This document shows positions 36,197 through 44,243 of a DNA stretch of 49,764 bases, piece after piece. Each line of letters opens with the position of its first letter. Within the stretch, counting starts at the first letter, position 1. Source of the DNA: W0P28-013 sp963621145 (lineage in GTDB: Bacteria > Bacteroidota > Bacteroidia > Bacteroidales > Paludibacteraceae). A program made the position numbers and the translations under genes. The stretch lies in the NCBI GenBank assembly GCA_963621145.1, contig CAVFDI010000004.1, positions 1 to 49,764 on the forward strand, in the 5' to 3' direction. The notes below the pieces were generated by a model. The model was given only the letters and a program-made list of their open reading frames with translations. It was not told the origin of the DNA and ran no database searches.

Positions 36197-37111
36197 GTGA
36201 AAAAAATCTGGTCTGGCATATTGTACGTTCTGCTTTGGACTTTGGCGCTACTGCCAATGCGGGTGCTTTACCTTTTTTCCGACATCAGCTACCTGCTCGT
36301 CTATCGCGTTGCGCGCTACCGTTTGAAAGTGGTGCGACAAAACCTGCGTCGCTCTTTCCCCGAAAAAAACGACGCCGAACTGCATGCCATCGAACGCAAA
36401 TTCTACCGCTACCTGTGCGACCTGCTTTTCGAAGCGCTACACATGCTCCACATGAGCGAGCGGCAAATGGTGCGACACATCAAATTCGAAAATCCCGAAG
36501 TACTGGAAAACTATGCGCTCGAAGGACGAAACGTCTATGCCGTGTTCGGGCACTACGGCAACTGGGAATGGATCTGTTCGCTGCCGTTGCAACTGCGCCC
36601 CGACCTGATGAGCGTCGCCACACTCTACAAAACACTCCACAACAGCGCAATCGACAGTTTCTACCTGCGTCTGCGCTCACGTTTTGGCACGCATTGTTAC
36701 CCAAACAAGCAAGTTTTGCGCGGCATTGTCGACCTAAAATCGATGGGCAAACCGTTCGCCATGGCGTTCATTGCCGACCAAACGCCATCGCTCGTGCATA
36801 CGCACTACTGGACCACTTTTTTGCATCAAGATACGGTGTTCATCACAGGCTGGGAAACGCTGGCACGAAAGCACAATGCGCCCGTCATTTTCTTGCAAAT
36901 GAAACGTGTGAAACGCGGCTACTACACTTGCCATTTTGTGCCGATTTGCGATCAACCCAAGGACGCTGCGCCCAACTCGCTCATCGAGGCATACGCACAT
37001 TTGATGGAGCAAAACATACAAGAAAATCCAGCATTCTGGCTCTGGTCGCACCGCCGCTGGAAACATCGTCGACCAATTTCTGAAGAGAAATCAGCTGAAA
37101 AAACGGAATGA
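36197..37111 (+). CDS. LpxL/HtrB-like lysophospholipid acyltransferase
   Basis: Inner-membrane acyltransferase adding a secondary acyl chain to lipid A or a related lipid. The 304-residue protein starts at GTG 36197 with a membrane helix (IWSGILYVLLWTLALLPMRVL), then VVRQNLRRSFP, the catalytic H-x4-E in FGHYGNWEW, and later YPNKQVLRGIVDLK, AFIADQTPS and WLWSHRRWK, all characteristic of the LpxL/LpxM family. The upstream open frame (from 36071) is rejected because it overlaps the preceding gene and is basic low-complexity. It overlaps the next gene by four bases (ATGA), implying translational coupling. Confidence 0.92.
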   Translation: MKKIWSGILYVLLWTLALLPMRVLYLFSDISYLLVYRVARYRLKVVRQNLRRSFPEKNDAELHAIERKFYRYLCDLLFEALHMLHMSERQMVRHIKFENPEVLENYALEGRNVYAVFGHYGNWEWICSLPLQLRPDLMSVATLYKTLHNSAIDSFYLRLRSRFGTHCYPNKQVLRGIVDLKSMGKPFAMAFIADQTPSLVHTHYWTTFLHQDTVFITGWETLARKHNAPVIFLQMKRVKRGYYTCHFVPICDQPKDAAPNSLIEAYAHLMEQNIQENPAFWLWSHRRWKHRRPISEEKSAEKTE

Positions 37112-38121
37112 AAATCGCTGTCGTCATATTGAATTTCAATGGCGCCGCACTTCTGCACGATTTGTTGCCCAAAGTGGTGGAATTTTCGCCGCAAGCCGAG
37201 GTGATTGTGGCAGATAATGCCTCGACAGACAACTCGCTGGCTGTGCTTCACAATGAGTTTCCGCAAGTAAGATTGATTCCGTTGGAGAAAAATTTTGGCT
37301 TTGCCGATGGTTACAATCGTGCTTTGGCGCAGATCGATGCCGATATTTTTGTGCTGCTGAATAGCGACGTGGAGGTTACGCCCGATTGGCTTGTGCCGAT
37401 GATCGATTATCTCGAAAAACACCCCGAAGTAGCGGCTTGTCAGCCCAAGCTGATGAGTTACAACCACCGCACGCAGTTTGAATACGCTGGCGCTTGCGGC
37501 GGACAAATCGACATGTTGGGCTATCCGTTTTGTCGCGGGCGCATTCTCGACACGGTGGAGGAAGATTGCGGTCAGTACAACGATGTAGCAGACATTTTTT
37601 GGGCTACGGGCGCTTGCCTTTGCATTCGTGCCGACAAATTTTGCGAGGTTGGCGGTCTTGATGGACGATTTTTTGCCCACATGGAAGAGATTGACCTCTG
37701 TTGGCGGCTTGGCGCGCGCGGTCATCGCATAGTTTGTGTGCCGCAGAGCGTAGTCTATCACATCGGTGCGAAGACGCTCAATGCCGAAAGTCCGTTCAAG
37801 ACTTACCTCAATTTCCGCAACTGCGCCCTGATGCTCTACAAAAATTCGCCCAACGCGCATCGTGTGCTTTTCGTGCGCTTTTGGCTCGATTTGGTTGCAG
37901 CACTTCATCTGCTTTTGCAACGAAAACCGAAAAATGCCGCCGCCGTTTTGCGCGCCCTACGCGATTTTCACAGCATGCGCAGCGATTTCGAAAAAGATAG
38001 GAAAGAAAATCTGCAAAAGACCGTAGTAGCGCGCTCTTCGGGATTTTTTGCTGGCTCCATTTTGTGGCAATATTATTTCAGAAAACGCAAAGTGGCACGA
38101 GATTTGCCGAAAAAAAATTAG
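37108..38121 (+). CDS. Family 2 glycosyltransferase
   Basis: GT-A fold glycosyltransferase of 337 residues. N-terminal VVILNFNGAALL, VIVADNASTDNS and NFGFADGYNRAL bind the sugar nucleotide; the metal-binding DxD-like motif appears as LLNSDVEV, and WATGACLCIRADKFCEVGGLDGRFFAHMEEIDLCWRL contains the acceptor/base region (ED-like EEIDLCWR). The C-terminal 60 residues hold a basic tail with a hydrophobic stretch. Resembles rhamnosyl-type transferases. It overlaps the acyltransferase gene by four bases, suggesting a joint role in envelope glycolipid or polysaccharide assembly; acceptor unknown. Confidence 0.92.
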   Translation: MKIAVVILNFNGAALLHDLLPKVVEFSPQAEVIVADNASTDNSLAVLHNEFPQVRLIPLEKNFGFADGYNRALAQIDADIFVLLNSDVEVTPDWLVPMIDYLEKHPEVAACQPKLMSYNHRTQFEYAGACGGQIDMLGYPFCRGRILDTVEEDCGQYNDVADIFWATGACLCIRADKFCEVGGLDGRFFAHMEEIDLCWRLGARGHRIVCVPQSVVYHIGAKTLNAESPFKTYLNFRNCALMLYKNSPNAHRVLFVRFWLDLVAALHLLLQRKPKNAAAVLRALRDFHSMRSDFEKDRKENLQKTVVARSSGFFAGSILWQYYFRKRKVARDLPKKN

Positions 38122-38215
38122 AGTTCAGGTTGGAAAGCGAAATCAAGCCTGCTGCAAAGAAACTATATTTTTGAAAAAAATATCATCGACACATACACTT
38201 TCTGCAAAAAAATAG

Positions 38216-38223
38216 TAATTTTG
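38216..38223 (+). promoter_or_regulatory. -7 element of the DUF1573 gene
   Basis: TAATTTTG, 48 bases before the ATG at 38272; no clear -33 TTG. Confidence 0.5.
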
Positions 38224-38271
38224 CCCATCGTTTTGGACAAAGAAGTTTAACACTAAAATTACAATAAGATC

Positions 38272-38676
38272 ATGAAAAAACTTGCACTTTTCGCAATGTT
38301 GTTCGTAGCCATTGCTGCCACGGCACAAGAAGCTCAAATCGTTGAATGGAACGAGCGTACGCACGATTTTGGCACGGTAAAACAAGAAGATGGCGACATT
38401 TTCACCACTTTCTCTTTTGTGAACCAATTTGCTGCGCCTGTTACACTCAAAAGCGTTCGCGCATCATGCGGTTGCACCACGCCTAGCTACAGTCTCGAGC
38501 CAGTTGCTCCAAATGCTACGGGCGAAATTCGTGTGAAATACGCTGCTGCAACGCGTCCAGGTGCTTTCCAAAAATCGATCACCGTGGTTCTGAACGATGG
38601 CACAGCCGATCACACCGAAATCCTTTACATCAAAGGACAAGTAACACCAAAACCTGCTGCTCCAACGGCTGAATAA
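38272..38676 (+). CDS. Exported DUF1573 single-domain protein
   Basis: A 134-residue periplasmic protein with signal peptide (MKKLALFAMLFVAIAATAQ) and one DUF1573 Ig-like domain: HDFGTVKQEDGDIFTTFSFVN, VRASCGCTTPSYS (the conserved CGC), and FQKSITVVLNDGTADHTEILYIKG. The C-terminus is Pro/Ala-rich (TPKPAAPTAE). Function of the family is unknown. A larger paralogue follows at 38763, separated by a terminator-like hairpin. Confidence 0.9.
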   Translation: MKKLALFAMLFVAIAATAQEAQIVEWNERTHDFGTVKQEDGDIFTTFSFVNQFAAPVTLKSVRASCGCTTPSYSLEPVAPNATGEIRVKYAAATRPGAFQKSITVVLNDGTADHTEILYIKGQVTPKPAAPTAE

Positions 38677-38700
38677 GCAGCGCGAGTGGCTCATAATTTT

Positions 38701-38752
38701 AAGGGGAAGAGATACGCTTGCGGCGCACTTCTTTCCCTTTTCTCTTTTTTTT
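38701..38752 (+). terminator. Probable terminator between the DUF1573 genes
   Basis: AAGGGGAAGAG (38701-38711) can pair with TTCTTTCCCTT (38729-38739), 11 pairs including two G-U, followed by a T-rich run. The 17-base loop makes it weaker than the other terminators here. Confidence 0.5.
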
Positions 38753-38762
38753 GATTGATTGA

Positions 38763-39833
38763 ATGAGAAAATTTCTGCTTTTATTTTCGCTGATTTCAAC
38801 GACAATTTTTGCCGCAGCGCAACAAAAAGTCGATTTGGCATTCGATGCCACAGAGTTCGATTTTGGCAACATTGCCGAAGAGGGCGGACGCGTGTCGCAC
38901 GATTTTCGTTTTGTGAACACAGGCACTGCGCCATTCAGCATTCTTACGGTTACAGCTTCGTGCGGTTGCACCACACCCGACTGGACTAAAACGCCAGTCC
39001 AGCCAAACGATTCGGGCGTTGTGCGTGTCATTTTCGACCCAAACGACCGCCCAGGACCATTCCAAAAAAGCGTTCGCGTAGTGATTGCTGGCGAAAGTGG
39101 CAACATCACCGAAATTCTCGACATTTTTGGGCAGGTCATTCCGCGCTCCGAATCGCTCGAAAACCGCTACCCGTACCATTTTGGCGCAGTCTACACGCGT
39201 TCGGCCATTGTGTCGTTCGATAGCGTGCGCCATGGCGATGTGGCAGAAAGCACGCTCACGCTCGTCAATGCTAGCGACGAGCCAGTAAGTTTTGCACTCG
39301 CATTGCCCGACTATGTCGACTGCGACGCGCCCACAGCCCTCGAACCACAGAGCGAAACGCTAGTTACGCTGCGTTATCGCTCCACCGAAAGCAACGCTTG
39401 GGGATTTGTGAACGATCCCGTTGCGATGATTGTAGGCGGAAAAAACGAAGGTGTGATTCATTTGCAAGCCGTTGTGTATGAAGATTTTACGCAGCTCACA
39501 CGCGAAGATCGCATTGCAGCGCCAATCGCATCGTTGCAACAAAAAAATGTAGATTTTGGCACGATTTCTATCGGCAAAAAATACACACAAACCATCACGC
39601 TATCGAACTACGGACAAAATCCGCTGATGGTGCGCGCCATCATTTCGAGCAGCGATTATCTGAAAGCAACGGCTAAAAAATCGGTTGTAAAGAGCGGCAA
39701 AACGGTGAAAATCAGCATCGAAGTAGACGCAACCAATCTGCAACCATTCTCATTTGTAAAAAATCTGCAACTAATGACCAACGACCCCACAAACCCAATT
39801 CAAGACATCGTGGTAACTTGGAAAACGGAGTAA
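38763..39833 (+). CDS. Exported DUF1573 multi-domain protein
   Basis: A 356-residue periplasmic protein with signal peptide (ending IFAAAQ). The N-terminal DUF1573 domain closely parallels the upstream gene (FDFGNIAEEGGRVSHDFRFVN, TASCGCTTPDW, FQKSVRVVIAGE). Two further Ig-like domains follow, the last with VDFGTISIGKKYTQTITLSNYG and LQLMTNDPTNPIQDIVVTWK, resembling ASH/MSP-type Ig folds. The pair probably arose by duplication and domain gain. meaB lies 114 bases downstream after a repeat spacer; functional linkage is unproven. Confidence 0.9.
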   Translation: MRKFLLLFSLISTTIFAAAQQKVDLAFDATEFDFGNIAEEGGRVSHDFRFVNTGTAPFSILTVTASCGCTTPDWTKTPVQPNDSGVVRVIFDPNDRPGPFQKSVRVVIAGESGNITEILDIFGQVIPRSESLENRYPYHFGAVYTRSAIVSFDSVRHGDVAESTLTLVNASDEPVSFALALPDYVDCDAPTALEPQSETLVTLRYRSTESNAWGFVNDPVAMIVGGKNEGVIHLQAVVYEDFTQLTREDRIAAPIASLQQKNVDFGTISIGKKYTQTITLSNYGQNPLMVRAIISSSDYLKATAKKSVVKSGKTVKISIEVDATNLQPFSFVKNLQLMTNDPTNPIQDIVVTWKTE

Positions 39834-39947
39834 CAAATTTCAAATTTCAGATTTCAAATTTCAGATTATCAGCACATTAGAACCGAACATTATTCATTTT
39901 TCATTGTTTATTATTCATTTTTCATTGTTTATTATTCATTTCAAGAG
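39834..39947. repeat. Tandem-repeat spacer before meaB
   Basis: Two copies of the 14-base unit TTTCAAATTTCAGA (39838 onward), then two complete copies of a 21-base unit beginning TTATTCATTTTTCATTG (39890-39910, 39911-39931) and a partial third. The 14-base unit also occurs at 48791 and, reversed, near 25600. Confidence 0.75.
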
Positions 39948-41039
39948 ATGTCGGAGCATATCGAAAATAGCAGCGATTTTCCCGGATTGAATGTGAATTC
40001 GGGAGTGGCTCAACCGCCAATCGTCAATCCATACCTGAAACGTCGTGTGAAACGCACGCAGTACACCACCGACGAGTTTGTCGACGGCATTTTGCGTGGC
40101 GATGTTTCCATTCTTAGTCAGGCAGTTACGCTCATCGAGAGTGCCAATCCCGTGCATTATGCGCAGGCGCAAGAGGTGGTCGAACGCTGCCTTCCGCACG
40201 CTGGAAAATCGGTGCGCATTGGCATAACAGGTGTGCCTGGCGCTGGAAAAAGCACTTTTGTGGAGTCGCTTGGTGTGGAGTTGGTAAAGGCAGGGCGCAA
40301 ACTTGCCGTCTTGGCCATCGACCCAAGTAGCGAGCGCTCGCGCGGCAGCATTTTGGGCGACAAAACACGCATGGAAGAACTCTCGACTGCAAAAAATGCC
40401 TTCATTCGACCTTCGCCATCGGCAGGTTCGCTGGGCGGTGTGGCGCGCAAAACCCGCGAGACCATCGTACTTTGCGAGGCAGCAGGCTTCGACACCGTCT
40501 TCATCGAGACCGTGGGCGTGGGACAGAGCGAAACGGCCGTTCACAGCATGGTCGATTTCTTCTTGCTGATACAGTTGGCTGGCGCTGGCGACGAATTGCA
40601 GGGCATAAAACGCGGCATCATGGAGATGGCCGACGGCATTGCAATAAACAAATGCGACGGTACGAACAAAGAAAAATCGCAGTTGGCCGCGCGGCAATTC
40701 CGCAATGCGCTGGCACTTTTTCCAAAACCTGAATCGGGCTGGGAGCCGCAAGTGCTGACCTGCTCCGCCTTTCACCACATTGGCGTGAGCGATGTTTGGA
40801 GCATGATTCTCGACTACATCGATTTCACAAAAAAGAACGGCTATTTCGACGAAAATCGCCGCCGACAAAGCAAATATTGGATGTACGAAACCATCGACGA
40901 GGCACTGAAAAACAGTTTCTATCAAAATCCAGAAATAGAAACGCTGCTCGAGGATTGCCAGCAACAACTCGAAGAAAACCGCATGTCGTCGTTTGCGGCT
41001 GCAAAAAAATTGCTCAATACCTATTTTAATCGACAATAG
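39948..41039 (+). CDS. meaB: Methylmalonyl-CoA mutase-associated GTPase MeaB
   Basis: G-protein chaperone that protects and reloads adenosylcobalamin on methylmalonyl-CoA mutase. The 363-residue protein has Walker A GVPGAGKST, AIDPSSERSRGSILGDKTRM, SLGGVARKTRE, ETVGVGQSE (switch region), and NKCDGTNK as the base-specificity motif, with N- and C-terminal helical arms typical of the ArgK/MeaB family. The mutase genes are not in the window; the adenosyltransferase that makes the cofactor is at 9302. Together they support a succinate-to-propionate route. Confidence 0.95.
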   Translation: MSEHIENSSDFPGLNVNSGVAQPPIVNPYLKRRVKRTQYTTDEFVDGILRGDVSILSQAVTLIESANPVHYAQAQEVVERCLPHAGKSVRIGITGVPGAGKSTFVESLGVELVKAGRKLAVLAIDPSSERSRGSILGDKTRMEELSTAKNAFIRPSPSAGSLGGVARKTRETIVLCEAAGFDTVFIETVGVGQSETAVHSMVDFFLLIQLAGAGDELQGIKRGIMEMADGIAINKCDGTNKEKSQLAARQFRNALALFPKPESGWEPQVLTCSAFHHIGVSDVWSMILDYIDFTKKNGYFDENRRRQSKYWMYETIDEALKNSFYQNPEIETLLEDCQQQLEENRMSSFAAAKKLLNTYFNRQ

Positions 41040-41040
41040 T

Positions 41041-41071
41041 TTGCTTTTTTCATTTTTTACGACTAACTTTG
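41041..41071 (+). promoter_or_regulatory. Promoter of udk
   Basis: TTG (41041-41043), 20 bases, TAACTTTG (41064-41071) then CA; 38 bases before the udk ATG. Confidence 0.65.
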
Positions 41072-41109
41072 CACTTTCGGAATCTCGAATAATCTAAATT
41101 TTTCAAATC

Positions 41110-41751
41110 ATGCTTATCATAGGCATTGCAGGCGGCACTGGTTCGGGCAAAACCACCGTTGTGCGCAAAATCATCGAACAACTGCCAAAAGGCGAAGTAG
41201 CGGTGCTTCCGCAGGATTCGTATTACCGCGACGCATCGAATCGGCCACTCGAAGAGCGACTCGAGATGAATTTCGACCACCCCGATTCTGTCGAGTTTGA
41301 ACTGCTCATAAAGCATGTGAAAGATTTGAAGGCGGGCAAAAGCATCGAACAACCCATCTACTCGTACATCACCTGCACACGCTCGAACGAAACGGTGCTT
41401 GTGAAACCTTGCGAAGTGGTGATTGTTGAAGGCATTTTGGTGCTGACTAACAGCAAGTTACGCAATCTGATGGACATGAAAATTTTTGTCGATGCCGATG
41501 CCGACGACCGCCTAATGCGCGTGATAAAACGCGACATTGTGGAACGCGGCCGCTCGATAGATCGCGTGATGGAACGCTACGAAAACACCGTAAAACCAAT
41601 GCACGAACAGTTCATCGAGCCATCGAAACGCTACGCCGATGTGATTGTGCCACAGGGCGGAAACAACCAAGTGGCCATCGATCTGCTAACGCAATACATT
41701 GCTCAAGCCATTGGCATTGACCGACCAAACAAGAATCAAGGTAGATTCTAA
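41110..41751 (+). CDS. udk: Uridine kinase
   Basis: Phosphorylates uridine and cytidine to UMP and CMP for pyrimidine salvage. The 213-residue protein has Walker A GGTGSGKTT at residues 7-15, QDSYYRDAS, MNFDHPDSVEFEL, VEGILVLTN and the lid region IKRDIVERGRSIDRVMERY, all standard for Udk. The dispersed repeat copy 3 begins within its last codons (from 41745), so the repeat may supply the stop codon. It has its own promoter. Confidence 0.95.
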   Translation: MLIIGIAGGTGSGKTTVVRKIIEQLPKGEVAVLPQDSYYRDASNRPLEERLEMNFDHPDSVEFELLIKHVKDLKAGKSIEQPIYSYITCTRSNETVLVKPCEVVIVEGILVLTNSKLRNLMDMKIFVDADADDRLMRVIKRDIVERGRSIDRVMERYENTVKPMHEQFIEPSKRYADVIVPQGGNNQVAIDLLTQYIAQAIGIDRPNKNQGRF

Positions 41752-42017
41752 AAATTATACGTTTTTATTGTTTTCTTTGGTCGGTTCAAAAAAGTTTCTG
41801 CGATTTTTGTCGCTCTTTGCGAATTTTTGTTTCTAATCGGCATCTTTTTCGAGTTTTTTCAGTTACAAGCCACCTTGCGCCTTCAAAAACTCTTTCAAAA
41901 ATAGTGCAAGTTGAATACAATAAAGTTCACTTTAATTGCTGAGACGCAGCCTATTTTATCAAACCTGCTCAATCATAATTCAAAAATTCTTGCAAAGATA
42001 ATTTTTAAAACCTACCT
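41745..42017 (+). repeat. Dispersed intergenic repeat, copy 3
   Basis: Starts ATTCTAAAAATTATACG overlapping the udk stop and ends TTTTTAAAACCTACCTC. It shares its first 60 bases with copy 1 and several blocks with copy 2, and is about 100 bases longer than copy 2 because of an extra A/T-rich middle part. On the minus strand its right end reads TTATCTTTGCAAG, a good -7 element directed away from the exonuclease gene. Confidence 0.75.
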
Positions 42018-42040
42018 CAAACCTGAAAAAAAGACTCACC

Positions 42041-42802
42041 ATGTACACAGCCAAAGACCTCGACAACATACTATTTTTCGATATCGAAACAGTGCCGGGA
42101 GTAGCCTCGCTGGCCGATTTTTCGCCCGAAATGCAACATCTTTGGAACGAGAAATTTGAAGCACTACAGCGCCGCATGCCCGACCGTTTCACGCCCGACG
42201 AGACGGCCGATTACGCACTCAGAAATGGCGGTGGAATTTTTAGTGAATTTGCCAAAATAGTCTGTATATCAGTCGGTTACATCTATTCCGACAAAAATGG
42301 CAATCGCTTGATGCGCACGCGCTCATTTGCCGATGACGACGAGTCCAAAATACTGAGCGGTTTTGCTGCGATGCTCAACGATTTTCAGAAAAAACGCAAG
42401 ATAAAAAAGGGTGGCTTGCTGCTTTGCGGACACAATATCAAAGAGTTTGATGTGCCGTTCATCTGCCGCCGAATGCTGGTTCACGGCATGCCGCTGCCGC
42501 CAGTGCTCGATGTGGCTGGTCTCAAACCGTGGGAAACGCCCTACCTCGACACGCTCGAACTTTGGAAATTTGGCGACTACAAAAGTTTCACATCGCTGAA
42601 ACTGCTTTGTGCATTGTTCGGCATTGCCACGCCCAAAGACGACATCGACGGCAGCCAAGTAGCCGAGGTATACTACGAGCAGCACGACCTGCCGCGCATA
42701 GCCATCTATTGCGAAAAAGATGTGGTTGCCACCGCGCAAGTCTTCCTCCGCCTCAATGCCATGCCCCTGCTCGACCCCGCAAATGTGACGCATGTGGAGT
42801 AA
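42041..42802 (+). CDS. PolB-like 3'-5' exonuclease
   Basis: DEDD-family exonuclease of 253 residues related to the proofreading domain of family B polymerases. Visible motifs: ExoI FFDIETVPG (Asp and Glu), ExoII LCGHNIKEFDVPF (Asp), and ExoIII near IAIYCEKDVVATAQ (Tyr...Asp), with YLDTLELWKFGDYKSFTSL in between. It is a stand-alone nuclease, so a role in repair or RNA/DNA clean-up is likely but not proven. It converges on the ATPase gene with only 12 bases between stops. Confidence 0.88.
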   Translation: MYTAKDLDNILFFDIETVPGVASLADFSPEMQHLWNEKFEALQRRMPDRFTPDETADYALRNGGGIFSEFAKIVCISVGYIYSDKNGNRLMRTRSFADDDESKILSGFAAMLNDFQKKRKIKKGGLLLCGHNIKEFDVPFICRRMLVHGMPLPPVLDVAGLKPWETPYLDTLELWKFGDYKSFTSLKLLCALFGIATPKDDIDGSQVAEVYYEQHDLPRIAIYCEKDVVATAQVFLRLNAMPLLDPANVTHVE

Positions 42803-42814
42803 GGAGAAATCGCA

Positions 42815-44014
42815 CTAATAAAGGAAACCAATAATCCACAACGGCAGCTTTTTTCCGATTGGCATTTCGATGTCGTCGGCTAAAATATAGGAATTGTCGA
42901 CGTTGGCAATTTGCGCAAAATTCTTGCTCTGTCCGCCAATTTCGAAAGTATACTTTCCATCGACAAAGAAGTCGCCATTTTGCTTTTTGTATTCAACTAA
43001 ATGACTGTGAGTCAACTGATTGACCGCAAAAGTTTCCCTTATCGTCCCAACTTTTATAATCTCGCTAGCGAGCGTGTGTAGCAAATTGCTGTTTTCGATG
43101 TAAATTTTGTCGGGTTTCTGCAGTTTTTTCACGTTTTTGCTATCGCAATAGAGCAGATTTATCAACTTTGCCCGCTGCATATAGTTGAGATAAGCAATGA
43201 TGGTTTCCCGCTTCAGCGAAGCGAGCGAAGCCATCTTTTTTATGTCCACTTCGAATGGTTCAGCGCTCGCCAATATGCCAAGTAAAGCCTTGATTTTCCG
43301 TGTGTTAGCGACTTCCACTCCGCAAATGCGCGGCAATTCATCGTCCACAATTTGGTACGTTACCTGCTCGATGGCGGAGTAATAATCGATCCTGTTTTTG
43401 ATGTAATAAGGATAATATCCGAATTTCAGATATTCGTGGAAAAATTGCAATGGTCTGCACTGTTCGTTGATTTTTTTGCAAAGCGGCACGGGGTCGCCGA
43501 GCAGATTTTGGAGCGATTGTGCTGGCAAATTTATGCCTTTGTAGAACTGTAAAAATTCTCGAAACGACAGTCCCTGCACATCGTGATTGATGCACCGCCG
43601 CGAAAGATCGGCATCGCCAACGGTCATGTCGAGCAGCGACGAACCGCTCAGCACCACCCGCACCATTGGGTACGAATCGTAAATCTCCTTCACCTCTTTC
43701 GCCCAATTCGGATATTTGTGAACCTCGTCGAGAAAAAGATGCTTGCCCCCATTTTTGTAGAACTGATCAACAAAATCGAGCAGGCTATGGTTGGCAAAAT
43801 AGGAACCATCGAGCGAACAATACAGCACCGAGAGGTCGTTGGGGTGATAATGTTGCTTGATATATTGCAGCATCATTGTGGTTTTGCCAACGCCTTTTTG
43901 TCCGCGAATGGCCAGCATTTGCGCATCCCAATTTATTTCCGTAGCGCACTGCCGCACTATTTTTGTCGATGTTACCGACAGCAACCGCCTGTGTTTTTCG
44001 TACAATGTTTCCAT
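42815..44014 (-). CDS. AAA-type ATPase with DUF4143-like C-terminal domain
   Basis: Cytosolic ATPase of 399 residues of the archaeal-type AAA/DUF4143 group found in many Bacteroidales. It has Walker A GQKGVGKTT (near Lys44), Walker B HLFLDEVHKY, sensor region VRVVLSGSSLLDM, and GLSFREFLQFYKG. The C-terminal part contains a winged-helix-like segment (MASLASLKRETIIAYLNYMQ) and a decayed nuclease-like strand-turn (DGKYTFEIGGQSK). No partner is recognised. The start codon is 6 bases from the nearest unit of an 18-base TGTCC/GGACA array that surrounds its promoter, so expression is probably tightly controlled. Neighbouring dxs is upstream, separated by a terminator. Confidence 0.9.
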   Translation of the reverse strand: METLYEKHRRLLSVTSTKIVRQCATEINWDAQMLAIRGQKGVGKTTMMLQYIKQHYHPNDLSVLYCSLDGSYFANHSLLDFVDQFYKNGGKHLFLDEVHKYPNWAKEVKEIYDSYPMVRVVLSGSSLLDMTVGDADLSRRCINHDVQGLSFREFLQFYKGINLPAQSLQNLLGDPVPLCKKINEQCRPLQFFHEYLKFGYYPYYIKNRIDYYSAIEQVTYQIVDDELPRICGVEVANTRKIKALLGILASAEPFEVDIKKMASLASLKRETIIAYLNYMQRAKLINLLYCDSKNVKKLQKPDKIYIENSNLLHTLASEIIKVGTIRETFAVNQLTHSHLVEYKKQNGDFFVDGKYTFEIGGQSKNFAQIANVDNSYILADDIEMPIGKKLPLWIIGFLY

Positions 44015-44019
44015 AAAAT

Positions 44020-44192
44020 TGTCCGTTGCAATCTACATTATTTTGAAAAGAATGTCCACTCGACTGGACACATCGCAAAGGTACAACATATTTCTGAATT
44101 AGCAAAATTTGTCCGACAAAAAGAGCATATTATTTGAAAAAGTGTCCGTTGGAAAGGACACGAATATTACAAAAAGTTCACTTGAAAGGACA
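44020..44192. repeat. Array of five 18-base TGTCC-N8-GGACA elements
   Basis: Best units are TGTCCGTTGGAAAGGACA (44143-44160) and TGTCCACTCGACTGGACA (44053-44070). Degenerate units start at 44020 (TGTCCGTTGCAATCTACA), 44110 (TGTCCGACAAAAAGAGCA) and 44175 (AGTTCACTTGAAAGGACA). Start-to-start distances are 33, 57, 33 and 32 bases, with the promoter inside the 57-base interval. Probably operator sites. Confidence 0.75.
44076..44105 (-). promoter_or_regulatory. Promoter of the ATPase gene
   Basis: On the minus strand: TTG (44105-44103), 19 bases, TACCTTTG (44083-44076), an exact consensus match. An inverted repeat begins 6 bases downstream of the -7 box and another unit abuts the -33 side. Confidence 0.8.
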
Positions 44193-44219
44193 AAAAAGGG
44201 GCGCAGAAAAATGCGTCCC
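44192..44219 (-). terminator. Terminator after dxs
   Basis: On the minus strand GGGACGCA (44219-44212) pairs with TGCGCCCC (44205-44198) with one mismatch, followed by six T. It separates dxs from the ATPase promoter region and overlaps the last unit of the array. Confidence 0.75.
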
Positions 44220-44243
44220 TACATTTTTGTCAAGATTTTCAGT

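Noticed and set aside
44020..44192. TGTCC/GGACA array as a CRISPR array
   Set aside because: Units are only 18 bases, imperfect, with 14-15-base or 39-base spacing, and no cas genes are present; the position around a promoter fits operators.
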